In this document: piece after piece, positions 50,034-59,562 of the stretch | Position numbering within the stretch: position 1 is the first letter of the stretch | Layout of the letters: each line of letters opens with the position of its first letter | Assembly: GCF_012985205.1 (NCBI RefSeq) | Contig: NZ_JABEKS010000001.1 | Coordinates: 1,488,001 to 1,552,000 of the forward strand | Direction of reading: 5' to 3' | From: Planctomonas sp. JC2975 | GTDB lineage: Bacteria > Actinomycetota > Actinomycetes > Actinomycetales > Microbacteriaceae | Length of the DNA: 64,000 nucleotides | Position numbers and translations under genes: made by a program | Notes under the pieces: model-generated | Database searches by the model: none | What the model was told of the DNA's origin: nothing | Seen by the model: the letters and a program-made list of their open reading frames with translations, nothing else

Positions 50034-50174
50034 GGTGTGAACCTCCGGCGCTCCGCTGGCACTAGGTAGCCACCCCGTCCGAAATCTCTTGCGAGTTCGA
50101 CTTCGCAGGCTCAAGAGACGGGCTGAGGGAGCGTCTTGGGCCGGGTCCGTCGGTCGGGTTCCGGCCTGTGGACT
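50034..50174 (-). ncRNA. Structured 5' leader of the NlpC/P60 mRNA
   Basis: About 140 nt lie between the predicted RNA start (near 50174) and TTG 50033. Helices visible on the minus strand: CAGGC...GCCTG closing GGCCGG...CCGGCC and AGACG...GTCT arms (a three-way junction), then CGAA-CTC-GCAA-GAG-TTCG with a GNRA tetraloop. Actinobacterial NlpC/P60 genes are often under the c-di-AMP (ydaO) riboswitch, but its conserved GGGGUGAAUC and CAGCUAAC strings are absent. A different regulatory RNA is possible. Confidence 0.4.
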
Positions 50175-50180
50175 CGTACG

Positions 50181-50209
50181 AGAATACGGGACCCTCACTC
50201 GTTTGTCAC
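50181..50209 (-). promoter_or_regulatory. Promoter of the NlpC/P60 gene
   Basis: On the minus strand GTGACA (50204-50209) and TATTCT (50181-50186) are 17 bp apart, the ideal sigma-70-type spacing, giving an RNA start near 50174. This places the long leader (50034-50174) in the transcript. Confidence 0.6.
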
Positions 50210-50349
50210 ATCGTTTTCGGGGGGTTTCGCGCCACAGGAAAGCGAGTTCCGGCTGTGGAGGGAGAGTGGTGCGGACGCGTTATGCGCGGCATCCGTGCGG
50301 GTCGACAGGGCGGTCGCGATGGTCATGGCGAGGACCGCCATGGCGACCG

Positions 50350-51042
50350 TCAGGCCGTGACGAAGATGTGGCTGGCGACCTCGTTGGGCAGTTCGAGAGC
50401 GTCCGTGTAACCGTCGATCTGCATGGCGACGTACGACCCGGCACGGGAGAAGGTGCCCGTCGATCCGGGGAAGATGCCCGCCTGCCGCAGTTGCGCGAGA
50501 AGCTCCGGCTCGAACTGAACCGGCTCACCGAGGCGTCGGATGGTGGCCGTGACGGGTGCGTCGGATGCCGCTGTCGCATCGACCACGCTGCGCACGCCGT
50601 CGAGGAACACCCGGTGCAGCCCGATGCCCTCGTCTTCGATCCTCGGGATGGGCGTGCCGTACGGCGTCTCGGTCGGGTGTCCGAGGATGTCGAGGATCTT
50701 GTGCTCCACCTGCTCGCTCATGACGTGCTCCCAGCGGCACGCCTCCTCGTGCACGAACTCCCATTCGAGCCCGATCACATCGGAGAGCAGGCGCTCGGCG
50801 AGGCGGTGCTTGCGCATGACGTGCACGGCGCGACGACGGCCCTCGGGAGTCAGCTCAAGGTGGCGGTCGTCTGAGACGACGACCAGGCCGTCCCGTTCCA
50901 TGCGCGCGACGGTCTGCGACACCGTGGGGCCGGAGTGCCCGAGGCGCTCCGAGATGCGAGCACGAAGCGGCACGATGTTCTCCTCTTCGAGGTCGAGAAT
51001 CGTGCGCAGATACATCTCGGTGGTGTCGACGAGATCGGTCAT
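50350..51042 (-). CDS. Iron-dependent repressor, DtxR/IdeR family
   Basis: A 230-residue metal-activated repressor of iron or manganese genes. HTH: L-R-A-R-I-S-E-R-L-G-H-S-G-P-T-V-S-Q-T-V-A-R-M. Metal ligands are in H-R-L-A-E-R-L-L and E-E-A-C-R-W-E-H-V-M-S (C, E, H). A C-terminal SH3-like FeoA domain (about 150-225) completes the IdeR layout. Clear IdeR type. ATG 51042. Monocistronic; divergent from serC. Confidence 0.92.
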   Translation of the reverse strand: MTDLVDTTEMYLRTILDLEEENIVPLRARISERLGHSGPTVSQTVARMERDGLVVVSDDRHLELTPEGRRRAVHVMRKHRLAERLLSDVIGLEWEFVHEEACRWEHVMSEQVEHKILDILGHPTETPYGTPIPRIEDEGIGLHRVFLDGVRSVVDATAASDAPVTATIRRLGEPVQFEPELLAQLRQAGIFPGSTGTFSRAGSYVAMQIDGYTDALELPNEVASHIFVTA

Positions 51043-51118
51043 CGCTTCCCCTCGTAGTGTTCTGCTCGCCGCCGATGGCGCGGATTCCAGCCTACCGGCG
51101 CGCGCCGACGGACATTGA

Positions 51119-52333
<1,215 letters not shown>

Positions 52334-52348
52334 CAACGGAAGATCGTC

Positions 52349-52633
52349 ATGCGACTGTGGCTGAAGGACAGCGAGCGGCTCCCTGATCCGCCGCCCATGA
52401 AGACGGACGACCACGCGGCCATTCTCACGGGCACGGTCGCCTGGGTCGTGGCCGCGATCGTCGCGTGGATCTTCGCGCCCGAACTGAGGGCGTCAGGATT
52501 CGGCTGGGTGGTTGCCGCGACGATCGTCGGCATCGTCCTCGGCGTCATCGGACTCGTCTACACCTTCGTCTCGAGACGCCGCGGACGATCCGCCGATCGG
52601 ATCGTCGTCGCTCCCGGAGACGAGCGCCGCTGA
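52349..52633 (+). CDS. DUF2530 membrane protein
   Basis: A 94-residue protein with two TM helices (A-W-V-V-A-A-I-V-A-W-I-F and W-V-V-A-A-T-I-V-G-I-V-L-G-V-I-G) after the family's N-terminal L-P-D-P-P-P-M motif, ending R-R-R-G. DUF2530 occurs only in actinobacteria and follows serC in many of them. Its 3' part overlaps the tail of the opposite-strand DUF3027 gene by 141 bp. Function unknown. Confidence 0.85.
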   Translation: MRLWLKDSERLPDPPPMKTDDHAAILTGTVAWVVAAIVAWIFAPELRASGFGWVVAATIVGIVLGVIGLVYTFVSRRRGRSADRIVVAPGDERR

Positions 52634-53404
52634 TTCGGCGCCGATGATGTCGTCGGCCTCGAGGTCGATGTCGTCGTCGGAATCGTCGTCGTCCTCGTCG
52701 GAATAGTCGTCGGAATCGTCGTCCTCGTCGGCATCGTCCTCCGACCCGTCATCCGGCTCGGACTCGTCGTCGAGCTCGATGCGGTCGAGCTCGATCCGGT
52801 CGATGTCGATGCCGTCGATGTCGTCGTCATGGTCGAGCTCGTCGTCATCGTCGAGCTCGTCGCCGTCTTCGAGCTCTTCGTCGGAGCCCTCGTCTGCGGA
52901 CGCCTCGTCTTCCGTGTCGTCGTCGGACGCCTCAGCGCCCGCCGCCCGCGCGGCCTCCTGCGCGGCCTGATACTCCGCGAGGCGTTCCGACCACGGCACC
53001 CAGTCCGGCGCCAGCAGCGCTTCGGCACCGGGCAGCAGCTCGGCCTCGAGGACGACGGGATCCGTCTCCTCGTCGATACGGGCGAGCGTCACGGTCCAAT
53101 GCCATCCCGGATATCCGAGCAGCGTGCATTCGAAGAGAAGGGACAACACGTGATCGCCCTCGACGATGTGCCCAGCAACGGCTCCGACGCTGGACTCCGT
53201 CGTGATCTCCAGCAGGGCTGCCCGCGCCAGGTCGTGCGCGCCGAGCAGGGTTTCGTCGGCGAGCGCAGGAGCAGGCGGCTCGCTCGGTTCCGTCGCGGCC
53301 GCCTCCTCGGCGGCCTCCGTCGCTTCGGTCACGTCGGCAACCGCCGTCGCCTCGTCCACGCCGGCCGTGTCCCGATCGGTGCCGTCCGCGCGCTGCTCAG
53401 GCAT
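52493..53404 (-). CDS. DUF3027 protein with long acidic tail
   Basis: A 303-residue protein. The DUF3027 core (about 55-135) has A-R-A-A-L-L-E-I-T, V-L-S-L-L-F-E-C-T-L-L-G-Y-P-G-W-H-W-T-V-T-L and L-L-A-P-D-W-V-P-W. Residues 155-300 are almost all Asp/Glu/Ser, a low-complexity tail coded by repeated GAC/GAG and open on the DUF2530 strand as well. Family function unknown. Its start overlaps the Csp stop by 8 bp, so the two are coupled. Confidence 0.85.
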   Translation of the reverse strand: MPEQRADGTDRDTAGVDEATAVADVTEATEAAEEAAATEPSEPPAPALADETLLGAHDLARAALLEITTESSVGAVAGHIVEGDHVLSLLFECTLLGYPGWHWTVTLARIDEETDPVVLEAELLPGAEALLAPDWVPWSERLAEYQAAQEAARAAGAEASDDDTEDEASADEGSDEELEDGDELDDDDELDHDDDIDGIDIDRIELDRIELDDESEPDDGSEDDADEDDDSDDYSDEDDDDSDDDIDLEADDIIGAESAALVSGSDDDPIGGSSAASRDEGVDESDDAEDDADDRRGNHPAES

Positions 53405-53777
53405 CCAGATCGTCCGCCACGCGTCGCAGCACGGCAGCGATCTTGCGGCCGTGCGCGGCGTCCGGATACCGACCCCGCTTGAGCCCGGATCCGATGCCGT
53501 CGAGGAGTTTCACGAGGTCTTCGATGATCACCGCCATGTCGTCCGCCGACTTGCGGTTGATCTTCGTCAGGCTGGGACGAGATTCGATGACGCGCACCGA
53601 CAGCGCCTGCGCGCCGCGCTTGCCGTCGGCGACCCCGAATTCGAGGCGGGCGCCGGCCTTGACGACGGCACCGGCGGGGAGCGCCGACGCGTGGAGGAAG
53701 ACCTCGCCACCGCCGTCCTGGGCGATGAAACCGAAGCCCTTCTCCTCGTCGTAGAACTTGACCTTGCCGGTCGGCAT
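53397..53777 (-). CDS. Cold-shock domain protein with C-terminal extension
   Basis: A 126-residue CspA-type protein: the OB-fold (1-66) has T-G-K-V-K-F-Y-D-E-E-K-G-F-G-F-I and V-F-L-H-A-S-A-L, RNP1/RNP2-like. The extra 60-residue helical C-terminus (S-A-D-D-M-A-V-I-I-E-D-L-V-K-L-L-D) is an actinobacterial addition. It probably binds RNA or single-stranded DNA. ATG 53777. Coupled to DUF3027. Confidence 0.9.
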   Translation of the reverse strand: MPTGKVKFYDEEKGFGFIAQDGGGEVFLHASALPAGAVVKAGARLEFGVADGKRGAQALSVRVIESRPSLTKINRKSADDMAVIIEDLVKLLDGIGSGLKRGRYPDAAHGRKIAAVLRRVADDLDA

Positions 53778-53835
53778 GGGTGACCTCTTTCGGGGTGGGG
53801 GAAGTGCTGTACGCAACGTCAATTATCCTTGATTC

Positions 53836-54111
53836 GTGACCGAAGAGACGTCCCAGCCCGTATCGCGCGCACAACGCACACTGGCATTCATCGGCGCGGG
53901 CCTCGTGATCCTCTCGATCGTCTGCTTCCTGGTGCTGATGATCGGAACCTGGTTGGGTGCCGGACCCGACCAGGGATCGGGAAAGGGAATCTGGCCGACC
54001 GTCGAGCTTCTCCCGCTCGTGGCTCTCCCGCTGGCCTTCCTGTGCATCGTCGCGGTACTGATCGTGAGCCTCGTCACCCGCAGTCGGCAGAACCGGAAGT
54101 CCGGCCGGTAG
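53836..54111 (+). CDS. Small two-TM membrane protein
   Basis: A 91-residue protein with TM helices at about 17-42 and 59-80, ending in a basic tail (R-S-R-Q-N-R-K-S-G-R). GTG 53836 is six bases after a -10-like TATCCT (53824-53829), so the transcript is likely leaderless. Precedes the helicase-associated gene. Not recognised. Confidence 0.65.
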   Translation: MTEETSQPVSRAQRTLAFIGAGLVILSIVCFLVLMIGTWLGAGPDQGSGKGIWPTVELLPLVALPLAFLCIVAVLIVSLVTRSRQNRKSGR

Positions 54112-54148
54112 GGCAACGGAGCACTCGCGTGGCGGAGTCTGACCCCCG

Positions 54149-56053
54149 ATGAGCAGCACACTCACGCTGGCGGAGCGGTTGGGCGGGCTGGGCGATGCCG
54201 AGCTCCGGGAACTGATCCGCGCTCGGGGCATGGGTCGCTCACGAGTCGAGGACTTCTTCGACCTGGCCGACGCCCTTCTCGAGCCCGTCTCGGTGCAGCA
54301 CGCCATCGCCCCGCTTCCCCGTCCCGTTCTCGCCGTCCTCGCCGCATTGGTCGACGAGGACGGATCCGCATCCGCCGCACGCATCGCGTCCGTCCTCACC
54401 GACTGGGGCGAAGCGAACGTCTCCCCCGCCTCCGCGCGCACCTCGCTCGACGCCCTGGTCGTCGCATTCCTGGCCGAGGAGGCACCCGCTCCGGACCCGG
54501 CGGTGCTCGGCGAGGAGACCGCGACCCGGATCGATGACGGGGCAGCGGATGCGGTCGTCGCGCTGTACCCGGGTGTCGCCGCGCGCTTCACCGCGTGGGC
54601 CGACGGGGAAGGGCTCTCGGGGCGCAAGCTCGCGGCATCCGGAAAGCCCGCGGCACTGGCCTCGGTGCCGGGCGTGGACAGGCGCTTCGTCGACCGCCTC
54701 GCCGCCGAGCGGGCCTTTCTCGCCGCCGGAGCCGTCTCGGAGTTCGTCTACGAGCTCGAACACGAACCGGCCCGCGAGCTGCAGAAGGGCGGACTCGCGC
54801 TGCCCGACGCGCGAAGGATCGCATCAGCCCTCGGCATCGAGGTCGGATCCGTGCCGACCGTGCACTGGCTGGCCCGCAGCGCTGGGCTGGTCGCCCGCGA
54901 AGGCGCAGTCTGGTTGCCGACCGACGCTGCGGAGCCATGGGCATCCCTCACGACGCCCGAGCGTTGGGGACGCCTGGCTGCAACGTGGCTGGAGTCGGTG
55001 CCGGAGGACATCCATCCGCTCATGGTCGAGCGCTCGCAGGCCGCGTGGGGCGAGGCACTGCGTGGGTACGCGCGGTGGCGTTACCCCGCAGCTGACGCCT
55101 CCCTCGACCGTCGGGTGAACGATGTCGAGACGCACGCGGAGTTCCTCGGAATCACCGCGAGCACGGCTCCGAGCACCGCAGGTATCACCCTCCTCGACCG
55201 CGGACCGGATGCCGCCACCGACGTCATGCGCGCCGCGTTCCCCGCCGAGGTGGACCGCGTCTACGTGCAGCACGACCTCTCGATCGTGGCGCCTGGTCCG
55301 CTGCTGCCGGCACTGGACGCCAGGCTTCGCACCCTCGCGGATGTCGAGGGAACGGGCCTCGCCGCGAGTTTCCGCATCTCGCCGTCGTCCCTGCACCGCG
55401 CGATCGCAGCGGGAGAGACGGCGGAGTCGTTGCGTGAGTTCATCGGATCCATCTCGCTCACCGGTCTGCCGCAACCGGTCGCTTACCTCATCGACGAGGC
55501 TGCCGGCCGATTCGGACGGGTGCGGGTGAGGGCACGTGAGACCGGCGCTGTCGTCCGCTCCCCCGACGACCAGCTGCTGAGGACGATCGCGGTGGATCAG
55601 ACGGTCTCCGCGCTCGGGCTGCGAACCGGATCCGATGACGGCCTCGTCAGCCGGTTCCCGCTCGACGTCGTGTACTGGGCGCTCGTCGACGCGCACTACC
55701 CGGTGGTCGCCGAGGACGCAGAAGGACAGCAGCTTCGGGTCAGGCGCAGGCTCGGGCATCCCGAGCCGCGGGAGGACACCGACACGGCGGAGATTCTGGT
55801 GCAGCGCCTGCGATCGGCCGAGCGCACGGACGGCCCTGAGGGTGCGGAGGCGTGGCTCAACAGGCAGTTGGAGTCCGCTGTGCGCTCGCGCACCGTCGTC
55901 ACCGTGACCGTGGCGCTCCCGGACGGCCGGGAGCTGGAGTACACGCTCGAGCCGACTGGCCTCGGCGGGGGCCGGCTGCGCGGCCGCGACCGGGCCAGCG
56001 ACATCGAGCGCACGCTGCCGGTCGCGAGCATCCGCGCGGTGACGACACCGTAG
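54149..56053 (+). CDS. Helicase-associated (Helicase_C_3) protein
   Basis: A 634-residue protein of the XPB/Ssl2-like Helicase_C_3 group that precedes XPB in actinobacteria. N-terminal helical part L-A-E-R-L-G-G-L-G-D-A-E-L-R-E-L-I; the C-terminal domain has V-Y-V-Q-H-D-L-S-I-V-A-P-G-P-L (about residue 370) and a final W-Y-like regulatory segment. It lacks Walker motifs so it is not a helicase itself. Likely partner of the downstream XPB in DNA repair (inference from constant pairing). Confidence 0.85.
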   Translation: MSSTLTLAERLGGLGDAELRELIRARGMGRSRVEDFFDLADALLEPVSVQHAIAPLPRPVLAVLAALVDEDGSASAARIASVLTDWGEANVSPASARTSLDALVVAFLAEEAPAPDPAVLGEETATRIDDGAADAVVALYPGVAARFTAWADGEGLSGRKLAASGKPAALASVPGVDRRFVDRLAAERAFLAAGAVSEFVYELEHEPARELQKGGLALPDARRIASALGIEVGSVPTVHWLARSAGLVAREGAVWLPTDAAEPWASLTTPERWGRLAATWLESVPEDIHPLMVERSQAAWGEALRGYARWRYPAADASLDRRVNDVETHAEFLGITASTAPSTAGITLLDRGPDAATDVMRAAFPAEVDRVYVQHDLSIVAPGPLLPALDARLRTLADVEGTGLAASFRISPSSLHRAIAAGETAESLREFIGSISLTGLPQPVAYLIDEAAGRFGRVRVRARETGAVVRSPDDQLLRTIAVDQTVSALGLRTGSDDGLVSRFPLDVVYWALVDAHYPVVAEDAEGQQLRVRRRLGHPEPREDTDTAEILVQRLRSAERTDGPEGAEAWLNRQLESAVRSRTVVTVTVALPDGRELEYTLEPTGLGGGRLRGRDRASDIERTLPVASIRAVTTP

Positions 56054-56163
56054 CCCGACGCGCGTGCTCGACGTCGTCAGCACCCGGTAGAGCGCGCGAA
56101 GCACGTCAGGGAGCTGTGCACGCGCTGCACGCGATCCAGGCGACCCGCATAAACTGAATTCTT

Positions 56164-57804
56164 ATGTCTGACGGCCCCTTGATCGTGCAGAGCGACCGCA
56201 CCGTGCTGCTCGAGGTGGCGCATCCCCAGGCGGAGGATGCCCGCCACGACCTGGCCATCTTCGCCGAGCTCGAGCGCGCGCCGGAGCACATCCACACGTA
56301 CCGCATCACGCGGCTGGGGCTGTGGAACGCACGCGCGGCCGGACATCAGGCATCCGACATGCTGGGCACGCTCGAGCGGTATTCGAAGTTCCCGATCCCG
56401 CAGACCGTCAGCGTCGACATCCAGGAGACGGTCGCCCGCTACGGACGTCTGGTGATCGAGCGCGACGACGAGGGCGTGCTCGTTCTGCGCAGCTCGGACG
56501 AGGCGGTGCTCCGCGAGGTATCGGGCGCGAAACGCGTTGCACCGCTCCTGCTCGAGCATCGGACGGATGGCGCTTACGTGGTCGCAGCATGGGCCAGGGG
56601 CCACCTGAAGCAGGAGCTCGTCAAACTGGGCTGGCCGGCTGAGGACCTCGCCGGATACTCGCCGGGCACACCGCACGAGATCGACCTCGATGAGTCCGGA
56701 TGGCATCTCCGCGACTACCAGACGAAGGCGGTCGAGAACTTCTTCGACGGCGGTTCAGGGGTGGTCGTGCTCCCCTGCGGCGCCGGCAAGACCCTCGTCG
56801 GCGCAGGGGCGATGGCCACGGCGAAGACGACGACGCTCATCCTCGTCACCAACACCGTGTCCGCCAGGCAGTGGCGCGATGAACTGCTGCGCCGCACGAG
56901 CCTCACAGCCGAAGAGATCGGCGAATACTCCGGCCAGGTGAAGGAGGTCAAGCCGGTCACCATCGCGACGTACCAGATCCTCACGTCGAAGCGGAAGGGC
57001 GAATACGCGCACCTGAGCCTGCTCGACGCACTCGACTGGGGCCTGATCATCTACGACGAGGTCCACCTGCTGCCGGCTCCCGTCTTCAAGCTCACGGCAG
57101 AGCTGCAGGCGCGGCGCAGGCTCGGGCTCACCGCCACGCTGGTACGCGAGGACGGCCGCGAGGGCGACGTCTTCTCCCTCATCGGTCCCAAACGATTCGA
57201 CGCGCCGTGGAAGGAGATCGAGTCGCAAGGCTTCATCTCTCCGGCAGCCTGTTACGAGGTGCGCATCGACCTGCCGGCATCCGACCGCCTCTCGTATGCT
57301 GCGGCCGCCGACGACGAGCGATATCGGCTCGCGGCGACCGCGCCGGCCAAGCTCGGCGTGGTCAAGTCGCTTGTCGATCGGCACGCGGGCGAGCGCATCC
57401 TCGTCATCGGGCAGTACCTCGACCAGATCGACGAGCTCGCGGATGCCCTCGACGCACCGTCCCTGACCGGCGCAACCCCCGTGGACGAGCGCGAGCGCCT
57501 CTACCAGGAGTTCCGCGAGGGCAAGACCCCGGTTCTTGTCGTCAGCAAGGTCGCGAACTTCTCCGTTGATCTGCCGGAGGCGACGGTCGCCATCCAGGTG
57601 AGCGGCTCCTTCGGATCCCGCCAGGAGGAGGCGCAGCGCCTCGGTCGCTTGCTGCGTCCGAAGGAGTCCGGGCTGTCCGCGAACTTCTACACGCTCGTCG
57701 CGCGCGACACCGTCGACCAGGATTTCGCGCAGAACCGGCAGCGCTTCCTGGCGGAGCAGGGGTACTCGTACACGATCCTCGATGCCGGCGCCATCGCCGC
57801 CTGA
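56164..57804 (+). CDS. XPB-type DNA repair helicase
   Basis: A 546-residue superfamily 2 helicase (XPB). Walker A P-C-G-A-G-K-T (about residue 204), DEVH box Y-D-E-V-H (about 298), motif III T-A-T-L-V-R-E-D, and motif VI Q-R-L-G-R-L-L-R-P. An N-terminal damage-recognition domain (1-170) precedes. Mycobacterial XPB unwinds 3'-to-5' in repair. ATG 56164 lies eight bases after a TAAACT -10, so leaderless. Downstream of its probable partner. Confidence 0.93.
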   Translation: MSDGPLIVQSDRTVLLEVAHPQAEDARHDLAIFAELERAPEHIHTYRITRLGLWNARAAGHQASDMLGTLERYSKFPIPQTVSVDIQETVARYGRLVIERDDEGVLVLRSSDEAVLREVSGAKRVAPLLLEHRTDGAYVVAAWARGHLKQELVKLGWPAEDLAGYSPGTPHEIDLDESGWHLRDYQTKAVENFFDGGSGVVVLPCGAGKTLVGAGAMATAKTTTLILVTNTVSARQWRDELLRRTSLTAEEIGEYSGQVKEVKPVTIATYQILTSKRKGEYAHLSLLDALDWGLIIYDEVHLLPAPVFKLTAELQARRRLGLTATLVREDGREGDVFSLIGPKRFDAPWKEIESQGFISPAACYEVRIDLPASDRLSYAAAADDERYRLAATAPAKLGVVKSLVDRHAGERILVIGQYLDQIDELADALDAPSLTGATPVDERERLYQEFREGKTPVLVVSKVANFSVDLPEATVAIQVSGSFGSRQEEAQRLGRLLRPKESGLSANFYTLVARDTVDQDFAQNRQRFLAEQGYSYTILDAGAIAA

Positions 57805-57834
57805 TCACCGGGAGACGAACGGCGGCGCGACCGT

Positions 57835-58590
57835 TCAGTCTGCGCGAACGTAACGCAGCAGAAGCGTGTCGTCCGACCGGAGCACCTGCCCGACCCGCAG
57901 CGACCTGTCCGTCTCCGAGCCCGTCGCGATCCGCGGTCCGTTTCCGCCGACCAGCACGGGGCTGACGGTCAGGCACAACTCGTCGACGGCATCCGCCGCG
58001 GTGAGGGCCCCGAGCAGGTGTGGACCGCCTTCGCACTGCACTCGTCGCAGCCCGCGCTCGGCGAGCGCGTCGAGCGCCTGACGCAGGTCGACGGATGTTC
58101 CGCCGCACTCCACCACGTCTGCCACCGCCGTCAACGCCGCCACTCTGTCCCGGTCGGCAGAGACCCGAGTGATGACGATCGGTCGAACGGGCGACCGCCT
58201 GAACAGCTCTGACCCGGGATCCAGCGCGGCCTCCCCCGTGACGATCGCCAGCGTCGGATGCGCTGCGAAACCGTGCGCCTCGCGCCAGCGCCGCGCCTCG
58301 GCATCCACGAGCTCTCCCGAGTAGCCCTCGGCCCGCACGGTGCCTGCACCGACGAGGACCACGTCGCACACGTGTCGCAGGAGGGTGAAGACGCGCTTGT
58401 CCGCAGCATCCGAGAGCGCGCCGGATCGTCCGGCCAGCGTCGCCGACCCGTCCACCGACGAGACGAAGTTCACGCGCACCCACCGTGATGCCACGCCGTG
58501 CTCGTAACCGGCGATGACGGCATCGTCGTCCAGAGCGGTCGCGGCGTGCGGCCAGATGGCGTCGATCACCCCGTCTCCGTCAGAGCTCAA
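57835..58590 (-). CDS. RibD C-terminal-type reductase
   Basis: A 251-residue dihydrofolate-reductase-fold protein like the RibD C-terminal domain (pyrimidine reductase). Blocks: V-R-V-N-F-V-S-S-V-D-G-S-A-T, V-L-V-G-A-G-T-V-R-A-E, and C-E-G-G-P-H-L-L-G near 190. It lacks the deaminase half, so it is a stand-alone reductase of unknown substrate. TTG 58590 has GGGGGA upstream. Followed by the FolP2-like gene on its strand (upstream), a pairing that hints at pterin chemistry. Confidence 0.85.
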   Translation of the reverse strand: MSSDGDGVIDAIWPHAATALDDDAVIAGYEHGVASRWVRVNFVSSVDGSATLAGRSGALSDAADKRVFTLLRHVCDVVLVGAGTVRAEGYSGELVDAEARRWREAHGFAAHPTLAIVTGEAALDPGSELFRRSPVRPIVITRVSADRDRVAALTAVADVVECGGTSVDLRQALDALAERGLRRVQCEGGPHLLGALTAADAVDELCLTVSPVLVGGNGPRIATGSETDRSLRVGQVLRSDDTLLLRYVRAD

Positions 58591-58650
58591 CTCAGTTCCC
58601 CCTTCATCGTCAGCACGCGGAACGGTCCATCTTCGTGCGCGTCATCCTCG

Positions 58651-59562
58651 CTACAGCGCCTCCTCGTTGAAGTCGCCCATGTTGTGCTTGAGAAACGCGG
58701 GCTCCCGCAGGCCGAGGATCGCCTCGGTCATGCGCACGGCGGCGACCGATTCCCGCACGTTGTGCATGCGGACCACGCGCGCACCCTGCGTGACGCAGAA
58801 CACGGCGGCCGCGAGCGATCCCTCGAGCCTGTCGGCGCGGTCCACGTCGAGGGTCTCGCCGATGAAGTCCTTGTTCGACACCGCGGCGAGCGCCGGCAGC
58901 CCGATGGCGGCGATCTCGTCGAACCGACGCGTGAGCTCGAGCGTGTGCAGGGTGTTCTTGTTCAGGTCGTGGCCAGGGTCGATCACGATCCGGTTCTCCG
59001 GCACGCCGAGAGACACGGCGAGGTCCACACGCTCGCCGAGGAACGCTGCAACCTCCGTCACCACGTCGTCGTACTGCGGACGTGGATACACGGTGCGGGG
59101 CGCCGCCAGGCTATGGGTGATGACGAGCGTCGCGTCGCTGTCGGCGACCACCTCGGCGAGCCGCCGATCATGGATGCCCGTGGTGTCGTTGATCACGTCG
59201 GCTCCGGCCGCGATCGCGTGCAGCGCCACCTCCGACTCGAACGTGTCGACGGAGAGGACGACGTCCGACTCGCGCCGCAACGCCTCGACGACGGGAACGA
59301 CTCTCGCGATCTCCTCGTCCACGGGAAGCGCTGGTCCCGGTTTGAAGGGCACGCCTCCGATGTCGATCCAGTCGGCGCCGTGCTCGACGGCGGCGAGGCA
59401 GGCGTGCACCGCGGCATCCAGGGAGAAGGTGGCGCCGCGGTCGTAGAACGAGTCGGGGGTGCGGTTCACGACGGCCATCACGGCCACTCGCGCTGAGAAG
59501 TCGAAGGTGTGGGCCCCGATGGTGCGCACCGGGGTGCGAAGCGGAGGCAGGTAGACGCTCAT
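58651..59562 (-). CDS. Dihydropteroate synthase paralogue (FolP2-like)
   Basis: A 303-residue DHPS-fold TIM barrel: A-V-V-N-R-T-P-D-S-F-Y-D-R-G, V-I-N-D-T-T-G, and V-V-R-M-H-N-V-R at the end. The DHPS signature D-x-G-x-E-S-T/S-R-P-G for pABA/pterin pyrophosphate is replaced by D-I-G-G-V-P-F-K-P-G-P. Mycobacterium FolP2 shares this loss and has no DHPS activity, so I call it FolP2-like rather than folP. ATG 59562 overlaps the stop of the flavoprotein gene (ATGA). Confidence 0.88.
   Translation of the reverse strand: MSVYLPPLRTPVRTIGAHTFDFSARVAVMAVVNRTPDSFYDRGATFSLDAAVHACLAAVEHGADWIDIGGVPFKPGPALPVDEEIARVVPVVEALRRESDVVLSVDTFESEVALHAIAAGADVINDTTGIHDRRLAEVVADSDATLVITHSLAAPRTVYPRPQYDDVVTEVAAFLGERVDLAVSLGVPENRIVIDPGHDLNKNTLHTLELTRRFDEIAAIGLPALAAVSNKDFIGETLDVDRADRLEGSLAAAVFCVTQGARVVRMHNVRESVAAVRMTEAILGLREPAFLKHNMGDFNEEAL

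Noticed and set aside
50034-50174. ydaO (c-di-AMP) riboswitch before NlpC/P60
   Set aside because: Expected by gene context, but the conserved GGGGUGAAUC and CAGCUAAC segments are not present; kept only as an unassigned structured leader.
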